Positions 1-20,100 of a stretch of 64,000 nt of DNA are shown here, one piece after another. Each line of letters begins with the position of its first letter. Position 1 is the stretch's first letter. The notes under the pieces are model-generated. The model did no database searches. It worked only from the letters and a program-made list of their open reading frames with translations, and had not been told where the DNA came from. Location of the stretch: the NCBI RefSeq assembly GCF_028858725.1, contig NC_084790.1, positions 5,524,001-5,588,000 of the forward strand, in the 5' to 3' direction. The DNA comes from Colius striatus (Eukaryota > Chordata > Aves > Coliiformes > Coliidae). Position numbers and translations under genes: made by a program.

Positions 1-2404
1 AACCTTCCATACCCTTTGGGAGAGCAGACTCCTAGCTCAGAAAAATCAGATGTGCAGTTTCTTGGAAAGATATTCTCAACTGATAAGCATTATCGAGATT
101 ATAATCTCAATAATGTCTCCTCTGTGCAGAAACAGGATTAAAAATATCTAAGACAACTAGAGTACTGCTGCATAGGGCAATTAAACCTAACAGTAACGAC
201 CCTGTACAGAGTTCTCCAAGTGAAAGATAATAATTAATAGATCATTTCAACAGGGAACTTTTGGTCTGCTTCCACACTCTGCCCAGGAGCTTGGCAGGTT
301 TTCCAGGAAAGGGAATTCAAACAAAAGTTGTGTTTCCTTTTTGGTGGAAAGTTTTATATAATTTCTCACTTTCAGATGTGTTTCAACTGTGTTATAAGGC
401 TCTTAACGCTGCAGTACACAGTGCAGAGCTTTAGACCACAGGGAACAGGACAAGAATGATAAATGTAAGCACATGACACATACCTGTTTTCGTGATAAAT
501 GAGAGTGATCGGTAAGACACAGGTGAAATAAATATTTTGCAATGTGATGAAATAAAAGGACAGACTCCAAACATCTAGACTGACTGCTGTTCTCAGGGAG
601 CCTCCACAGTGCTTGTGTACTTAAGTTCTTGGTACACAAAGAGGTGGCCTACATTGCAAAACCGATCCTCTCTGTACATATATGTAGGCCATGACTCAGT
701 GTAAAGGCAGCTATTCCCAATATTCAAAGATGTTTCATCAGAAGATATTTGCCAATTCCAATCTGTAAAAGCAGCAACAGATCAGGACAGCAAGAGGATT
801 TGTTTCAGACAAAAAAACCCCAAGGATGGGCCAGTTTTAAAAATAACTGAATTAAAAAAACACTGCCAAAACCCCAAACCACTAAATCCCTCTCAAATCT
901 TTACCCTCATTTAAAGAGGCACAGCTAACGAGACAGGAGAACATGCCATTGTCAAAAAAAAGAACACTGATTATTTCCCAAGATCAGAGGGTGCCCTCTG
1001 TGATCCACAACAAACTTTTTCTTAGGCATTAGAATAAATTTGAACAGGTCAACTCAGGCAGAAATTATCCTGATGGATCAGAAAGCAGTAATTCTCATTT
1101 CTTATTCAGAATTATATTAGAAGCTTAAAACCTGCAAAACTATCTTGCTGCTGCCAGGATAAAAATCTTTATTAAGGACATCTGTGAACCCTAAGGTCAA
1201 GGTTATTTTCTACTGTCTATAGGAAATGCAAATGCTTGCCACTCTTTTCAACTCCTCTCTCTTTAAGGGGGATTTTAATTCTTCTGTCATGTCCCCAATA
1301 TATATGTACAACAGAGTATGCAATTTATTTTTAGCACAATCAGTGTATTTAAATAAAAATGTAAGAATTAACTAATGTATACTTTTAAGGCCAGCAAGAC
1401 AATACCACTCACTAGAGCCAGATTACTTAAAAAAAATGCCCTCTGCCTGCTAAAACAGTGAAAGTTTCTAATTTGAGTCTTATTCCAGTTTTGAACACTT
1501 TTACATTGCCACAAAAAATTACCAAGTTTCGTTCAGATGCACACGTGTGCTGGGAATATGAGTATTCCTTCTTCTTCACCCACATCCTTTGCAGAGAACA
1601 ATCCCTATGAATTGATAGGAAAGAGCTTTCTACAAAACAGACGGTGAAATAGTACAATAGTGTTTTCAAGATGTGAATAAAGCTACTATTATGGCACAAG
1701 GCAAATTCATTTGATGGAAGCTGGCAAGTAGTGTGCTATGAAAGACTTGTTTAAATCTTAATGCCCATGTCAGAACTTGCACAGTGACACTTCTGCTTTC
1801 AAATATAAACTGTAAAAGAGTAAAAACATCTTACAGTCATTAATTTTCAATGTACCTTTCCTCTACTTCTGAAATACTCAAAAGATGTAGTGTACAGTCT
1901 AGAGAAGTACTGCATTTATCAGTTCCAAACTGATGAGCTTGTAGCTAAGGATGTTCATTTCCTAAGAGTCAAATGGCAACTCCAAATCTTTCATGCAGTG
2001 TGTGATAAGGCTATATGTAATTGCTCAGCAGAATATGTACTGCCAGTCTCACTGCCTTTAACAAAAAAATATCATCCCTCAAAGACATGTGTCTGCTGGT
2101 TCAAACAAGTACAATATACCTCCATTCTACACTTTTCTAACCAGGATGCAGATGATGACATCCCAGCTTGGATTCTACATTGAGTATTCTGCTCAGCAGT
2201 ACACATTGTGCCAACCAAAAGTCCTCATCTCAACAACAAAAAACCAACTAAACTCAACTAAAAAACACTCATTAAAAAAGGAGCAAAACATCAGCAGACT
2301 GTAAGGATGGAGATCTGAAGTACTTTTACAGTCACTCCTGAAAAACAGTAGAGCTTAAACTTCACAAGCAGCTACAATAGGAGAATAAAGTAATGTTTTC
2401 CTTT

Positions 2405-2640
2405 ATGAGTCACTCACACTGGACATTAGGGAAAGGTTCTTCCCTGAGGGGGAGGCTGCTGACTGGAACAGGCTCCCCAGCAAAGCAGTCATGGCACCAA
2501 ACCTGACAGAGTTCATCTGGATGAAGCTCTCAGTCACGTGGTTTAGCTTTAGGTAGCCCTGTGAGGAGCAGGGAGTTGGACAAAATGATCCTTATGAGTC
2601 CCTTTCAACTTGAAATATTCCATGATGCCCTCATCATGGT
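2405..2640 (+). mobile_element. CR1 LINE 3' fragment
   Basis: The text from GGACATTAGG through CAGGCTCCCCAG and the closing segment GATCCTTATGAGTCCCTTTCAACTTG is the 3' end of an avian CR1 element on the plus strand. It keeps the last part of the reverse transcriptase frame and the short 3' UTR. It is strongly truncated at the 5' end and diverged, so it is an old copy. It lies in the 3' flank of ZNF652. Confidence 0.8.
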
Positions 2641-3792
2641 GCAGTACATAACAGTCTGGAAAAACTGCCAGTTCCTCTTGTCATGAAAAGGGGTATTTAT
2701 TAAATTGACCTAGATCATTTCTCAGGCAGCCAGATTTAACAATCGAAGTCAACACTAGACCAGAAACTTCTATACCTTGTTTGGTTGTTTAGATTATTTT
2801 AAATACTCTTAGTCAATAAAACCACAAAACCATAAAAGAATCATTTAAACATTTTACAACCCTGAGCTCAAGTCTCAAGTGTGAAAAAAGTTTGACATCA
2901 TTAGTGTTCTTGAGTGCCTCACTGCAAATTGCATATTGTTTTATCATATTCTCCAAGGCACATTACTGATATATTCTGCAAGTGACAATCAAACCAAAAG
3001 GTGTCAACACAACACTATCTCTGCATAAACAGGAATGGAACACACTGTTGCCCTGAACAGTGTATCTCAAACTCCTAAAAAAGTAGTACTTGACCCAACA
3101 CATGGTCACACCATTAGTGACTATATTGCAAAGAAACAGGCAACAAAAGACATGTGTTACAGAAATCCTCATCTTTTCAGCTCAGAGGTGAACTTGGCCT
3201 GTCACCTGGCTACAATTAAAACTGTCAAAGGCAAGCACTGTATTTTAAACTGCAGAACTTGAGCTCTATCTCCTCTTCAACAAGGCAAAGACAAAGACAT
3301 CCAGATGGACTGCATTGTGGAGACATGAACTAATTTCCCAGTGATAAAAGCTGAAATTTTGCGTAAAGGTCTCTTTCAAAAGTCCATAATTTAAGGTTTA
3401 GTTTGGAATACAAAGTGGGTGACAGTAACTTTTTATGTGTGCAGCAATATAAATTAGGCCATTTAAGAAGTATCTGCACTGTGTAAATAAGAGTCAATAA
3501 TTCAGATAGGCATAAAAATTAGTAAAAACCCCAATAATCACATCTTTATCCATAAGATAGTTAGACTGAGATAATACACTTCACAAACAAGCTTAAACAG
3601 CTAATGCCTTTAGTAAGGATAAGGCACCGTCCTGTGGACTAGCAGTATAAACTTCTCCTGAAAAGCTGCTGTCATTTAAGTTTCCAACCTCCTCTGATGC
3701 AGTATTAATTCTGTTGAATTTTCCCCTTAAAATGTAATGTTGAAAATTCAGTAGGATTTGCCTTAGTCTGTAGGATATTTGGTAAAAAGAAA

Positions 3793-3922
3793 AGCAAGAA
3801 AGAAAGAGGGAGAGAGAAAGGGAGGGAGGAAGGGAGGGACAGAGGAAGGGAGGGAGGGAGGGAGGGAGGGAGAAAGGGAGGGAGAAAGGGAGGGAGAAAG
3901 GGAGGGAAGGATGGATGGACAG
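3793..3922. repeat. Homopurine (GGGA/GAAA)n tract
   Basis: About 130 bp that are almost entirely A and G on the plus strand, built from GAAA, GGGA and GGAA units, ending in a short GGAT run. It has mirror symmetry and many G-triplets, so it could form triplex (H-DNA) or G-quadruplex structures. The proline/serine/leucine-rich open frame on the opposite strand (3705-3965) is a by-product of this repeat. Confidence 0.95.
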
Positions 3923-6900
3923 GAAGGGACCTCAGGATTGATTTAGTCCTACTTTCCAGAAACATTCAAATCAAACCCAAAGTTGGCATAATTTGACTTT
4001 GCTTTTCTTGAAGACAGCATTTTAGCAACACAAGCCAACCCCTTAATTTACAACTGTAAAGCTGATGCAAAATATTCCACTTTGTCAATTGAGCAAAAAG
4101 TAGTTAACACATCTGAATTGGTGTTGCATAAACTCTGTAGAAGATGTGCACAGCAATGCAAATTTAAGCAGAGGGGAGAAGCCATAGCAAATCTCAACCT
4201 TGAATTTCCTGCCTTTTGTAACACTCATTTTCCTCTTCTGGCTTAAATAAATCCTTTGTAAGACATCACACTTTTAGACCAGTATAGTTGTTCCCAGACA
4301 AGAAGGGGAATCTGTTGACATAACATCCCATTTTGACAGACTGTTAAGCGGGTTAGATAGTTTAATCTTCCACTGAAAGAAAGTTTGTAAGTCTTGTAAG
4401 GTAAAAAATGCAAGGTGCATCATTGCTATGAACTAAATCATAGGGAAAAAAAAACTGTCTCAGATGTTAGGATTCTGAATAGCAGCCTAATACTGTAAAT
4501 TTATTGAGAAGAAAAATCATTTTGTAAAACTGGAATACAATTGATTTACCAAGGATTTTTTAGCATTTAAAAAAAAAATCATTTAATAACAGGCCTGACC
4601 ATAAAATAGTGGCACAACAGAAATGTAGGTTGCAGACGTGACGTGGAATGCATTGAACCTCCGGGGCAGACCAGCCACAGTAAATACAACAGTCATAATC
4701 ATGAAATTCACTTTCATATCTGCCTTTTTCTTCTAGAAAGTAAGAGGGTGTATATAAATATTATAGAGAAAACATTTTAAAAAACATTGGCTTATTTTTC
4801 GCAAATGCTGGAAAGGGTTTCAGCGCAGTCAAAAATTAGTATGTTTGTTGGGCCAAAATTGCCCTTTCTGGTTCCCAAAGCTTCCTGTGTTTGTTATTAA
4901 AAAAACACAACATTAATGTTTAGGTGATAGAAAATGGTGAAATACCTCAAACAAAGGAAACAACTCTTGACAGAGGACATGCTTTTCCAAAATACAGTGC
5001 TTAACAGCATTAACCTTGACGAAGTAATGCCAGGAAGAATTTCCACCATTTTTGCTATCTCGAAAGAAAAAAGGGTTAATCCCATCGGCCACAAAACCCC
5101 AGTTCATTACCAAGCAGAACAGTGAGTTTGACCTCTGCCTATGAGGATCTCTGGATGTATAGCTTGGTGGGATCCAATTAAAAAAAGCAGCACAGAAGAC
5201 TAGGAATTTTAAGGAAAAGAGGACTTACAGTACATTTGCCTTGGGCCTCTGTCTTCACTGAAGGTGGCAACAAGTTCCTAGACTGCATAATGCTGCTATA
5301 TTTAGTTTTAGTTGAAGAGAAATACAAACCTGAAAAAATAACTGCTACTCACTGGTTAAAACATACATTTGGCATTCCAGCCCACCATCCCTGCACTAAA
5401 CTTGACATTTCCCCCTCATTGCCTCCTCCCAGGATCATGAAACGACGACATGCCTACAATCTGAAGTTTCCTATCCTACAATTGTAAAACTCAGATTTGC
5501 CAAAAGTATGACTACAACCTCTAGAAAGCATCCCATCATTTTATGCACATTACGTTTATGGGATAGAGCTTCACATGGTACGTACAGTGCTATCAGCATC
5601 TTCTTCACAATGCAACTGAAACATCATCGTCTCGTTCAAACTCCTCTGCTCACTCTTAAAATCAACCAGTCAGGAACACATTTATGATCTCACTCAATTC
5701 CCTTCTCCTAACAACTCCAGGAATTCCAAAAAGCAATATGATGAGCAGCATTTGATATGATCCCCAATTTAAAATCATACCATGAAAAGCCACTAAATTC
5801 AGCTCTCCTACACAGAGAAAAGATGCTTGGCTGACTTGAGATACTTCTTTTCCACTCTGCTGTCTCCATTTCCCTTCCGCTTGTGACTCTCTTTTCCCAA
5901 CCTAGTGGGTCCCTATGTTTGAGGGGCTCCTTTTCCAATCCATCTCATACCTCACTCCAACTGAACTAATGAAAACCTGTGGAGCAGGAATACGGTATCC
6001 CAAGGTCCTTGTCCAAAAAGCTTAAGGGAAACTGTGAAAAGGGAAAAGTAAGGTTAAAAAAAAGGAGGGAAAAACCCCCGCCCTACCACAATAAATTACG
6101 TAAAGTTCTGAAATCAACACCACTTTTGAGGCAACCTTTCCAGACACCTTTTGGGTTCCCATCTTCTCTGAAGCACCTTTAAAGTTGTATGGTTGTAAGA
6201 ATAACTTTTAACTATAGAAGCTATACGCATCTTTTAAGAATCACATTTTGATGATTATAAAAATTTATCTATTATACAACATAGGTCCAGCTACACTGAA
6301 AAAATTACACCGCTTATTGAAATACATTTCATTTTAGAAACAGACTACTAAATAGGTCTATACAAAAAACTCTAAAATAATTTCTGTAGTAAAATAAAGA
6401 GTGTGTTAGGAGAGCTACACAAACAATAAGTTTTTTTGTCTTTCCTTGTAATGCTCGAATATACTGTGATACGTGGCTGGCTCACTGCATAGCCAGCACC
6501 AGAAGCTGAAAAGAATCCATTACGATACACAGTGATACAATTAATGCTCTGTATTAATCTCACAGCCTTTCCGATTAGTACAAAGAAAACCAGGTCTATC
6601 TCCTCTTTGAGGAGAAGTCCAGGATATAAAAGCAAGCATACCTCATGGGCTGATACGAAATTATAAAATTCCACAAGTCTCAGTCTCTGAAATTTATAAA
6701 AGTCACCAGTAAAACTCAAGCAGATGGGTTTAAGTCCTGTTGGTTCCCAGGTTCAAACGAGCGCTGCTGATCCAAAACAGGATTTCCTTGTTTGTTAACT
6801 AATTCGAGGGAGAAAATTGGGACCATTTGTTGGGGCTAAGAGAAAGACAAAGATCCCCACTGAGTAACCCCTCCGTACTTCCATGAGGGCATGTTTCCGT

Positions 6901-6940
6901 GCACATAACATGGGAAAAGAGCTGGCAGGAAGCAAAGATG

Positions 6941-13958
<7,018 letters not shown>

Positions 13959-14198
13959 TTGGGGAGCCCTGATTCATCAAGCACCTTTAATCCCAGAAAA
14001 CCAAGTAAGCAGCTTTAGATCAGGATGGACGCTCAAAACCGATGCTTGTTCCATCTACACAGAATGAACAAAAATATGATTCTCTGCTGGTGTTTAGCAC
14101 TGTTATGTAGGTCACAGAATTCTGGTATTATGGCAAGAGCCGAGCAGTAGTAGTTATTCTTCTGAAGAAAGTTGCCAACAAACCGTTGAACATTTTAT

Positions 14199-17100
14199 CT
14201 ATAAGAGATAACAGAGAAAACAAAGTCAGTTAAAAAAGAATAATCACTAAAACCTCCAGCAAATTGTTTTGCTTTGAGTACAAGCAGGGTACAAGCACAG
14301 AGCAGATTACCTGCTGGGGGTAGGCTGTACTATAGCACAGTCTCAAGCAAAACTGGCAGTCAGGTACAAATATGCACACCTTTGAGAGGACCAGAACTGG
14401 TACTAGACTCCTGAGATACAGAAATCAACAGAATGAATATTGCCTACTTGCCAAAGACCACTGCCTCAATGCAAGACCAAGATGCTGATTCTTGGGAGCA
14501 CCAATGGCCCTAAGCTTCTGCTCTACTCCTGTATGCATCTCTGTCAAACAAGGTGCATACCTACACAGAAATAACTCTTCTCCTGTAACTCCCAAACAGA
14601 GCCCATCCTTATCCAGAAAGAGGACATGTAATATCAAAAAACATTCCATTAATGTAGATACGCATGAAGAATTTCAATGGAGACATTTTCAACCCGCAGC
14701 AATAAATCAGATTAGAGAACACCATGTCCCCTGCTTGTTTCCGCCTCAGAGGTCCCTCACAGTCTCACCAAACTCTTGACTTAAGGCATTCTTTTGTCTC
14801 ATTCTCCCTTCCCCCAACTACTTATTCCTCAATGCAGTAGCCAAACAATATTACATTTGCCCATCTAAATTTCACTTGCAGTTATCCAAGTTGGAATTTG
14901 ACCAGGATCCTGTTACTTCCTCTTGCAAAAAAAATGCCACGTGATTCCTACTCTCTCCTAGGCTCCCACGTCTATTTTCACCAGGACAACTACATTTTGG
15001 TAGCACAGTATTGACATCAAGCCAAGACTTTTGGCTGTGCAGATCAATTCAGAAATACACAGGAACTCCTGACCAAACAGCATAGTCAGAGCTAAACCTG
15101 TTACTAAACGGTGTAGAAGAGGAGCATTATGGGCAGAGCCTAAGAGACATCCCATGACTACAGGAGAGAAGGGCTCTAACAGAAAATAGATAGCTTGAGC
15201 AACTAAGCATGAAGAAAACTGGATCCCCGCTGCCAGAGTCTCAAAATTTCCTTGAGGCTATAAGCTTGGGCTAAATCCAGCAGACAGGTATAAAACACTT
15301 GGACTTTGCAGAATCATCTGGTCATTTTTATTAGTCTTATTCTTGAAGCAACAATAAAACCCAACCAACCTAAAACAATTTTACAGACATGGGTTTTGAC
15401 GATAAATTTCTTTCCATATCATACTGAGTTAAATTAATCCCCACATAGCAAATCCATCCAAACATGTTTTGTTACAAATCATGTGTTACAGCTTCTATTT
15501 TACCCTTCCACCAGAAATTTCCCCTTTTGAAATGAATTCCGAAAGGAGATGAACCTCCCAATGGTCTTGGTAGTTTGAACAATAAAGACAAGTGAACTGT
15601 GCTCTACAACCTTTGCGATGCGACACACTGGGGCGGAAACGCCGGACCAGCTGTCTGACTCCCAGCTTTAAGTTACTGAAAACACTTTCTTGAATGGTTC
15701 TCCAGTATTTCCAAATGTGTTCCAAAGGCACTCTGAAGATGCCTGACAGAGTGACCTGCAGACAGACTCACAGCACCGCAACAGCAGGGTCTATTCCCGC
15801 TGCTGCGTACTCAGCAGGGTCTCTGGTCCCAGCTCCAGAGGTGAGGCAGGAAGGCAAGCGTCAAGATCCAGCTGAGCCAGGAAATAGGCAGAGATGGGCT
15901 GTTAACATTGGCTTGTGATCACAAACAATATTCAGATGAAAAAAGCTGGTAAATAACAAAATTAGCTGGTTGTGATTTCAAGCCAAAATTAACAACCCTA
16001 TACCCCAAAAGGCCCTCAGGAACCAGTGAGGATGAGGAAACCCAGTTTAGCTTTTAACAAAATTTAATAAATTACTCAGAAGCTCAGAAAAATGTCTCTG
16101 TCACGTAGAAAATGATATGCAATTATTTCCTCAGCACATTAAGCATCTCTCACAAGTACCAGGAATAAATTGAAAGGCTATCAGGATACTGCTGAAAGCC
16201 AGAAAAGGAAAAAAAAACCCTTGTCATGAAAAGGAAGCTTTACCTCTATTCCCCATTTACTCAGTATCAAATGATTCTCTTTACCTATCCTGCTTTATTT
16301 CTTAAAGAGCATTCTGTACAATAAATCACTTTGTATGAACACAGTACCACTTCAAATAAAAACAACAAAGTGGCTTATTCTGAGTTATCAAAGCTATTTG
16401 GTCTTAAAACCACTTCACTCTGCAGAATCAGTAACCTACTTTCACTTTGAATACACTGCCTGCTACCCTCAAGGGACCCACAACTTTCGAACATCATTAT
16501 TTAACAGTCAAACAGCTGCTAAAGTAAAGCCCTCTTGTATATTTTATATAATCTTTGCACTACTAAACTACAGACAGTTCTGAGAGATGGTAGTTTAAAT
16601 ACTGCCCAAAATATTTTAATTGAATGTTTTTCCTTTCAATTTCTATTCTCAAATGTAAGAAAGTAGCACTTGGGTGGTTTTATTTTTGCCTTAAAAAGGT
16701 GATTCCACTTTTTTTAAAGCTGATAAGCAGCTTGGGGTCATGGTGTGTTTTTCAGCACACTACTAAAGGCAGCAAATACAGGTTTGATTAAAAACAAAAA
16801 AAAAGATACAAAGTCTCAAAGCAATTTTTGAAGAAGCCTATCATAAAGCTAAGGAATAACTGTACTACCAGCACGGAATGAACTGTGAGGTACATGCAAC
16901 ACTTCACAATCAAAGATCATACAATGAATGTCGCAGATCTATGAATATTGAAGGCTCAAACACAGAAAAACGTACAAACAACTTGCAGACAAATGTGTAG
17001 GTGGAGGAAGCATGTGTATGTGGGAGCAACACTTCATACACTGCTTTCGCTGCTTCTAAAGAAAAACCACATTTCTTCACATTATCTGCACTAAAATTAG

Positions 17101-20100
17101 AACAATTTAGAGCAGAAAATGGTAGCACAATTACCTGCCTCAATTTTAGCTCAATAGATGCCTCGAAATCAGCATAGAGCAAGAACAACATACTCGGAGG
17201 TTTAGTGAAGGACTTTGAATGGCATGCCCTTAGTTTGCCTGCAGAGAGGGACCAGTTTGATAGTCTGGTGCTCTCCTAGTTTCAGCTAACCTGTGCCAAG
17301 GACTTTAAGATTTGACTTCTGGCAAGTATCCACCAGCAGCAGGCTCTGATGTAAAGAAAAACACTGCTTCTTCCAGCTTTTGTAGTGAGTGAAGCGGCTG
17401 CGCAGTCATTTCTGCGCAGCTCTGTGAACCCTGCGTGGCCCACAGCTGCTTGCCAGCGGCTGCACCAGGCTGCCAGCTCCACAGATGTACTCTAAACTGC
17501 TCCTTCTCACTGCCTGTACGCTTCTGGAGGCTCGCACAGAAGGACAGAAGAGGCACTTCGATGCACTCCACAACCAGCAATGACCCTGCCACTTTCTGGT
17601 CAATGTGACAGTGGCCTAATTTTAGTTCTTTAATTGCTGCCCATAGAAAAGTTATCAATACTAGTTCTGAAAATTGACAGGCCCTTGTCTGATTAACTTT
17701 GCTGTAGGTTGGCTAATCTAGAAGCATTGCAGGCACAAGGGTGATTTGTCTACAGACACAAAGACAGCAGTGTAGCAGTTTACTACTTAGTTAACATCTG
17801 GAAGTTCCTCCCACTCTTCCCAGGCAGCCATAAGGACCAGAACACTTCTTTAAAAAAATACCCATGTGTCAATTCACAAATGACTGGCATATGCCACGGA
17901 AGTCCTTACATACACCAAAAGGATAAGAGAAGGAAATAGTAAGAGCCTGGGGCTTTCCTGCAGCTCACCTAACTTGTTGCATGAACAGTGAATACTATGA
18001 AAAGAAAAAAGATTGCAATAGTCCATGTCCAACAGTAAAAATGCATTACTTTGTTAGCCATTATCTTATTTCTTTGTTGTAATACAGCGTTTCAAGGCAG
18101 GAACAGAACATTATCTCTTGTTTCTGTTTACTGGACGCTTGTACTAGATTTCACTTGCTAGAGTAAGAAGTGCTCTCAACCTCAATACAGCTCACAAGAC
18201 ACCAAGACAAAATTATTTCTTCAAAAATATACAGCACCTAACACATGGGGTAATCGGAGCCACAGCTACAGAACTGCACACAACACTGGTATTACAAATT
18301 ATGTGTAAACTTCCTTTACAACAAAGGACCTGTAACTGTCACACAAAACAATCCCCCAAGTATCTTTTTCTTCCCCTCTTCAGTCTCAGAGTAGGCAGAT
18401 GTCAGTTTAACAGCAGCTTTTACATCAAGAGGCGTGTCAAGGAGTTAACAAATTTTCCACTCTGCCATTTAACTGTACTGACCACTGTACACAAACCAAA
18501 GCTCAATGAGAAAGTTTGAGCATCTTGAAATTTGACATTTTCTCTCCATAAAACAAAACTTCTCTCAGACTACAGCTAGCAAACTGTGTTTTAACTAAAG
18601 ATAATGCCGTTTTGCACATGCGTTAACAATCTGATAATTGTAAGGATCTCGGTTGTCTTTTGGTTGGAAGCTACAACCCAGTAGCTCCATTAAGTCCTGT
18701 GGCAACTAGATTTGCATGAAGCTTACAAGTGGTGAAACCACTATGTGCATAAATAAATAAATAACGTAAGATAATGCATCAATTTCAAACTAGTCAAGTA
18801 GTTGTTGAAGAAACTACATTTAGATAAAGGGTATGACAGTGGTTGCAGGCTGGGAGAATTAATTAAGATTATGCCAAACCTGGAACACGTTACAGTCTGA
18901 CTACCACTCAAATTTCTAACCAAAACTGAAGGCCCGCCCAGCTTCCACGCTTCCTTTCTCCTCATGAGTTAGAAATTTCCACTACAGCTAAAACCTATGT
19001 GAATTCAGAATGCAACTGTAACTCAACCCTTTCAAAAGAGCAGTATAATTTTAAGTAAAACACTTTCATACTTACCAGTCATATTATTTGGATACAGAAG
19101 AAATATTAGAACTATGAAAAACTGACACACGTGTTTATTTTGAAAGGCTGGTAAGAAAATGCATCATTCTGGTAAGTACAAATGCAGAAGTAAATATGGG
19201 TGTGATTTTTCACTTTCATTAATCAGTTCCAAGTCATCTGTTTAATCAGCAGACAGGACAGAAATATGAGAAAATGTGGTAAAAAAATAACTTCAATTGC
19301 ACAGATACAACTTAGCTTTAAGTATACTGCCCAGCACAAAGTTCTGCCGTGATTTTCCTAAAAATAACAAAACATTAATGTTTTCTCACTACAGCTCTGC
19401 TCTTAGATAACGTCAACTCTGAAAAGCATACTAGCGAGAAATAACTAGATACTACAATGTGAAAATACAAAATATTTGACTCAAAAGGTTCAGTTACCTC
19501 CATTCAATGCATCAGGAATATTTCAGAGCACATTCAAGAAAAACCCAAAACTTTTCAATGTACTTGCACAGTTTGAAGAACAGGTGCACGAAACAGAACA
19601 GTGAACAGCCACAGCAATTCCCAGTTAGTGGGAAAACACATCTGGTACAAGGTAATAAGAGTAATCAGGACTATAACACAAGAGGGAATTATTTATATCA
19701 TCGCACAATTACTCCTTTCTTGTGCATCTCAGCTGCTTTATATGCAAAAAAACCCGAAAATATGTTCTTAAGTGGCAAGTTTTATCTCAAGACAGAGACA
19801 CAGTCAGCACATCCTCACAGCGTTTGCATTTCTGTGGGTGAGTACTCAAGCCTGCCTTTGCCCATGTAAATGCAAAATACAAAGGACTGCGGCTAACAAT
19901 CTGCCAGAAGTCAAGGGACAGCTTGTAACACCCACCTAAGAGATGGTATCTACAATGGATTCACCTTTAGTAAAGCTACAAAGGACAGGAGGGAAGCTTA
20001 ATCCTTTCTACTGTATCAAAAGGACAATTCTGTGCAGCTGACAGACATAGGAAATACAGTATAACACGGCAAGAGGATGCTCAGTATTCACCACACAATT

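Larger units (their letters stand above)
1..6940 (-). other. ZNF652: ZNF652 3' UTR and downstream flank
   Basis: AT-rich sequence with no coding potential that I can support. The 3' UTR begins at 6940 and runs leftward; its end is not determined. Minus-strand AATAAA signals, seen as TTTATT on the plus strand, occur at 4500-4505, 2696-2701, 1324-1329 and 1168-1173. Any of them could mark a poly(A) site. The region also contains the homopurine tract at 3793-3922 and the CR1 fragment at 2405-2640, listed separately. Confidence 0.6.

Noticed and set aside
3705-3965. 86-residue minus-strand frame rich in Pro, Leu and Ser
   Set aside because: A direct by-product of the homopurine repeat.
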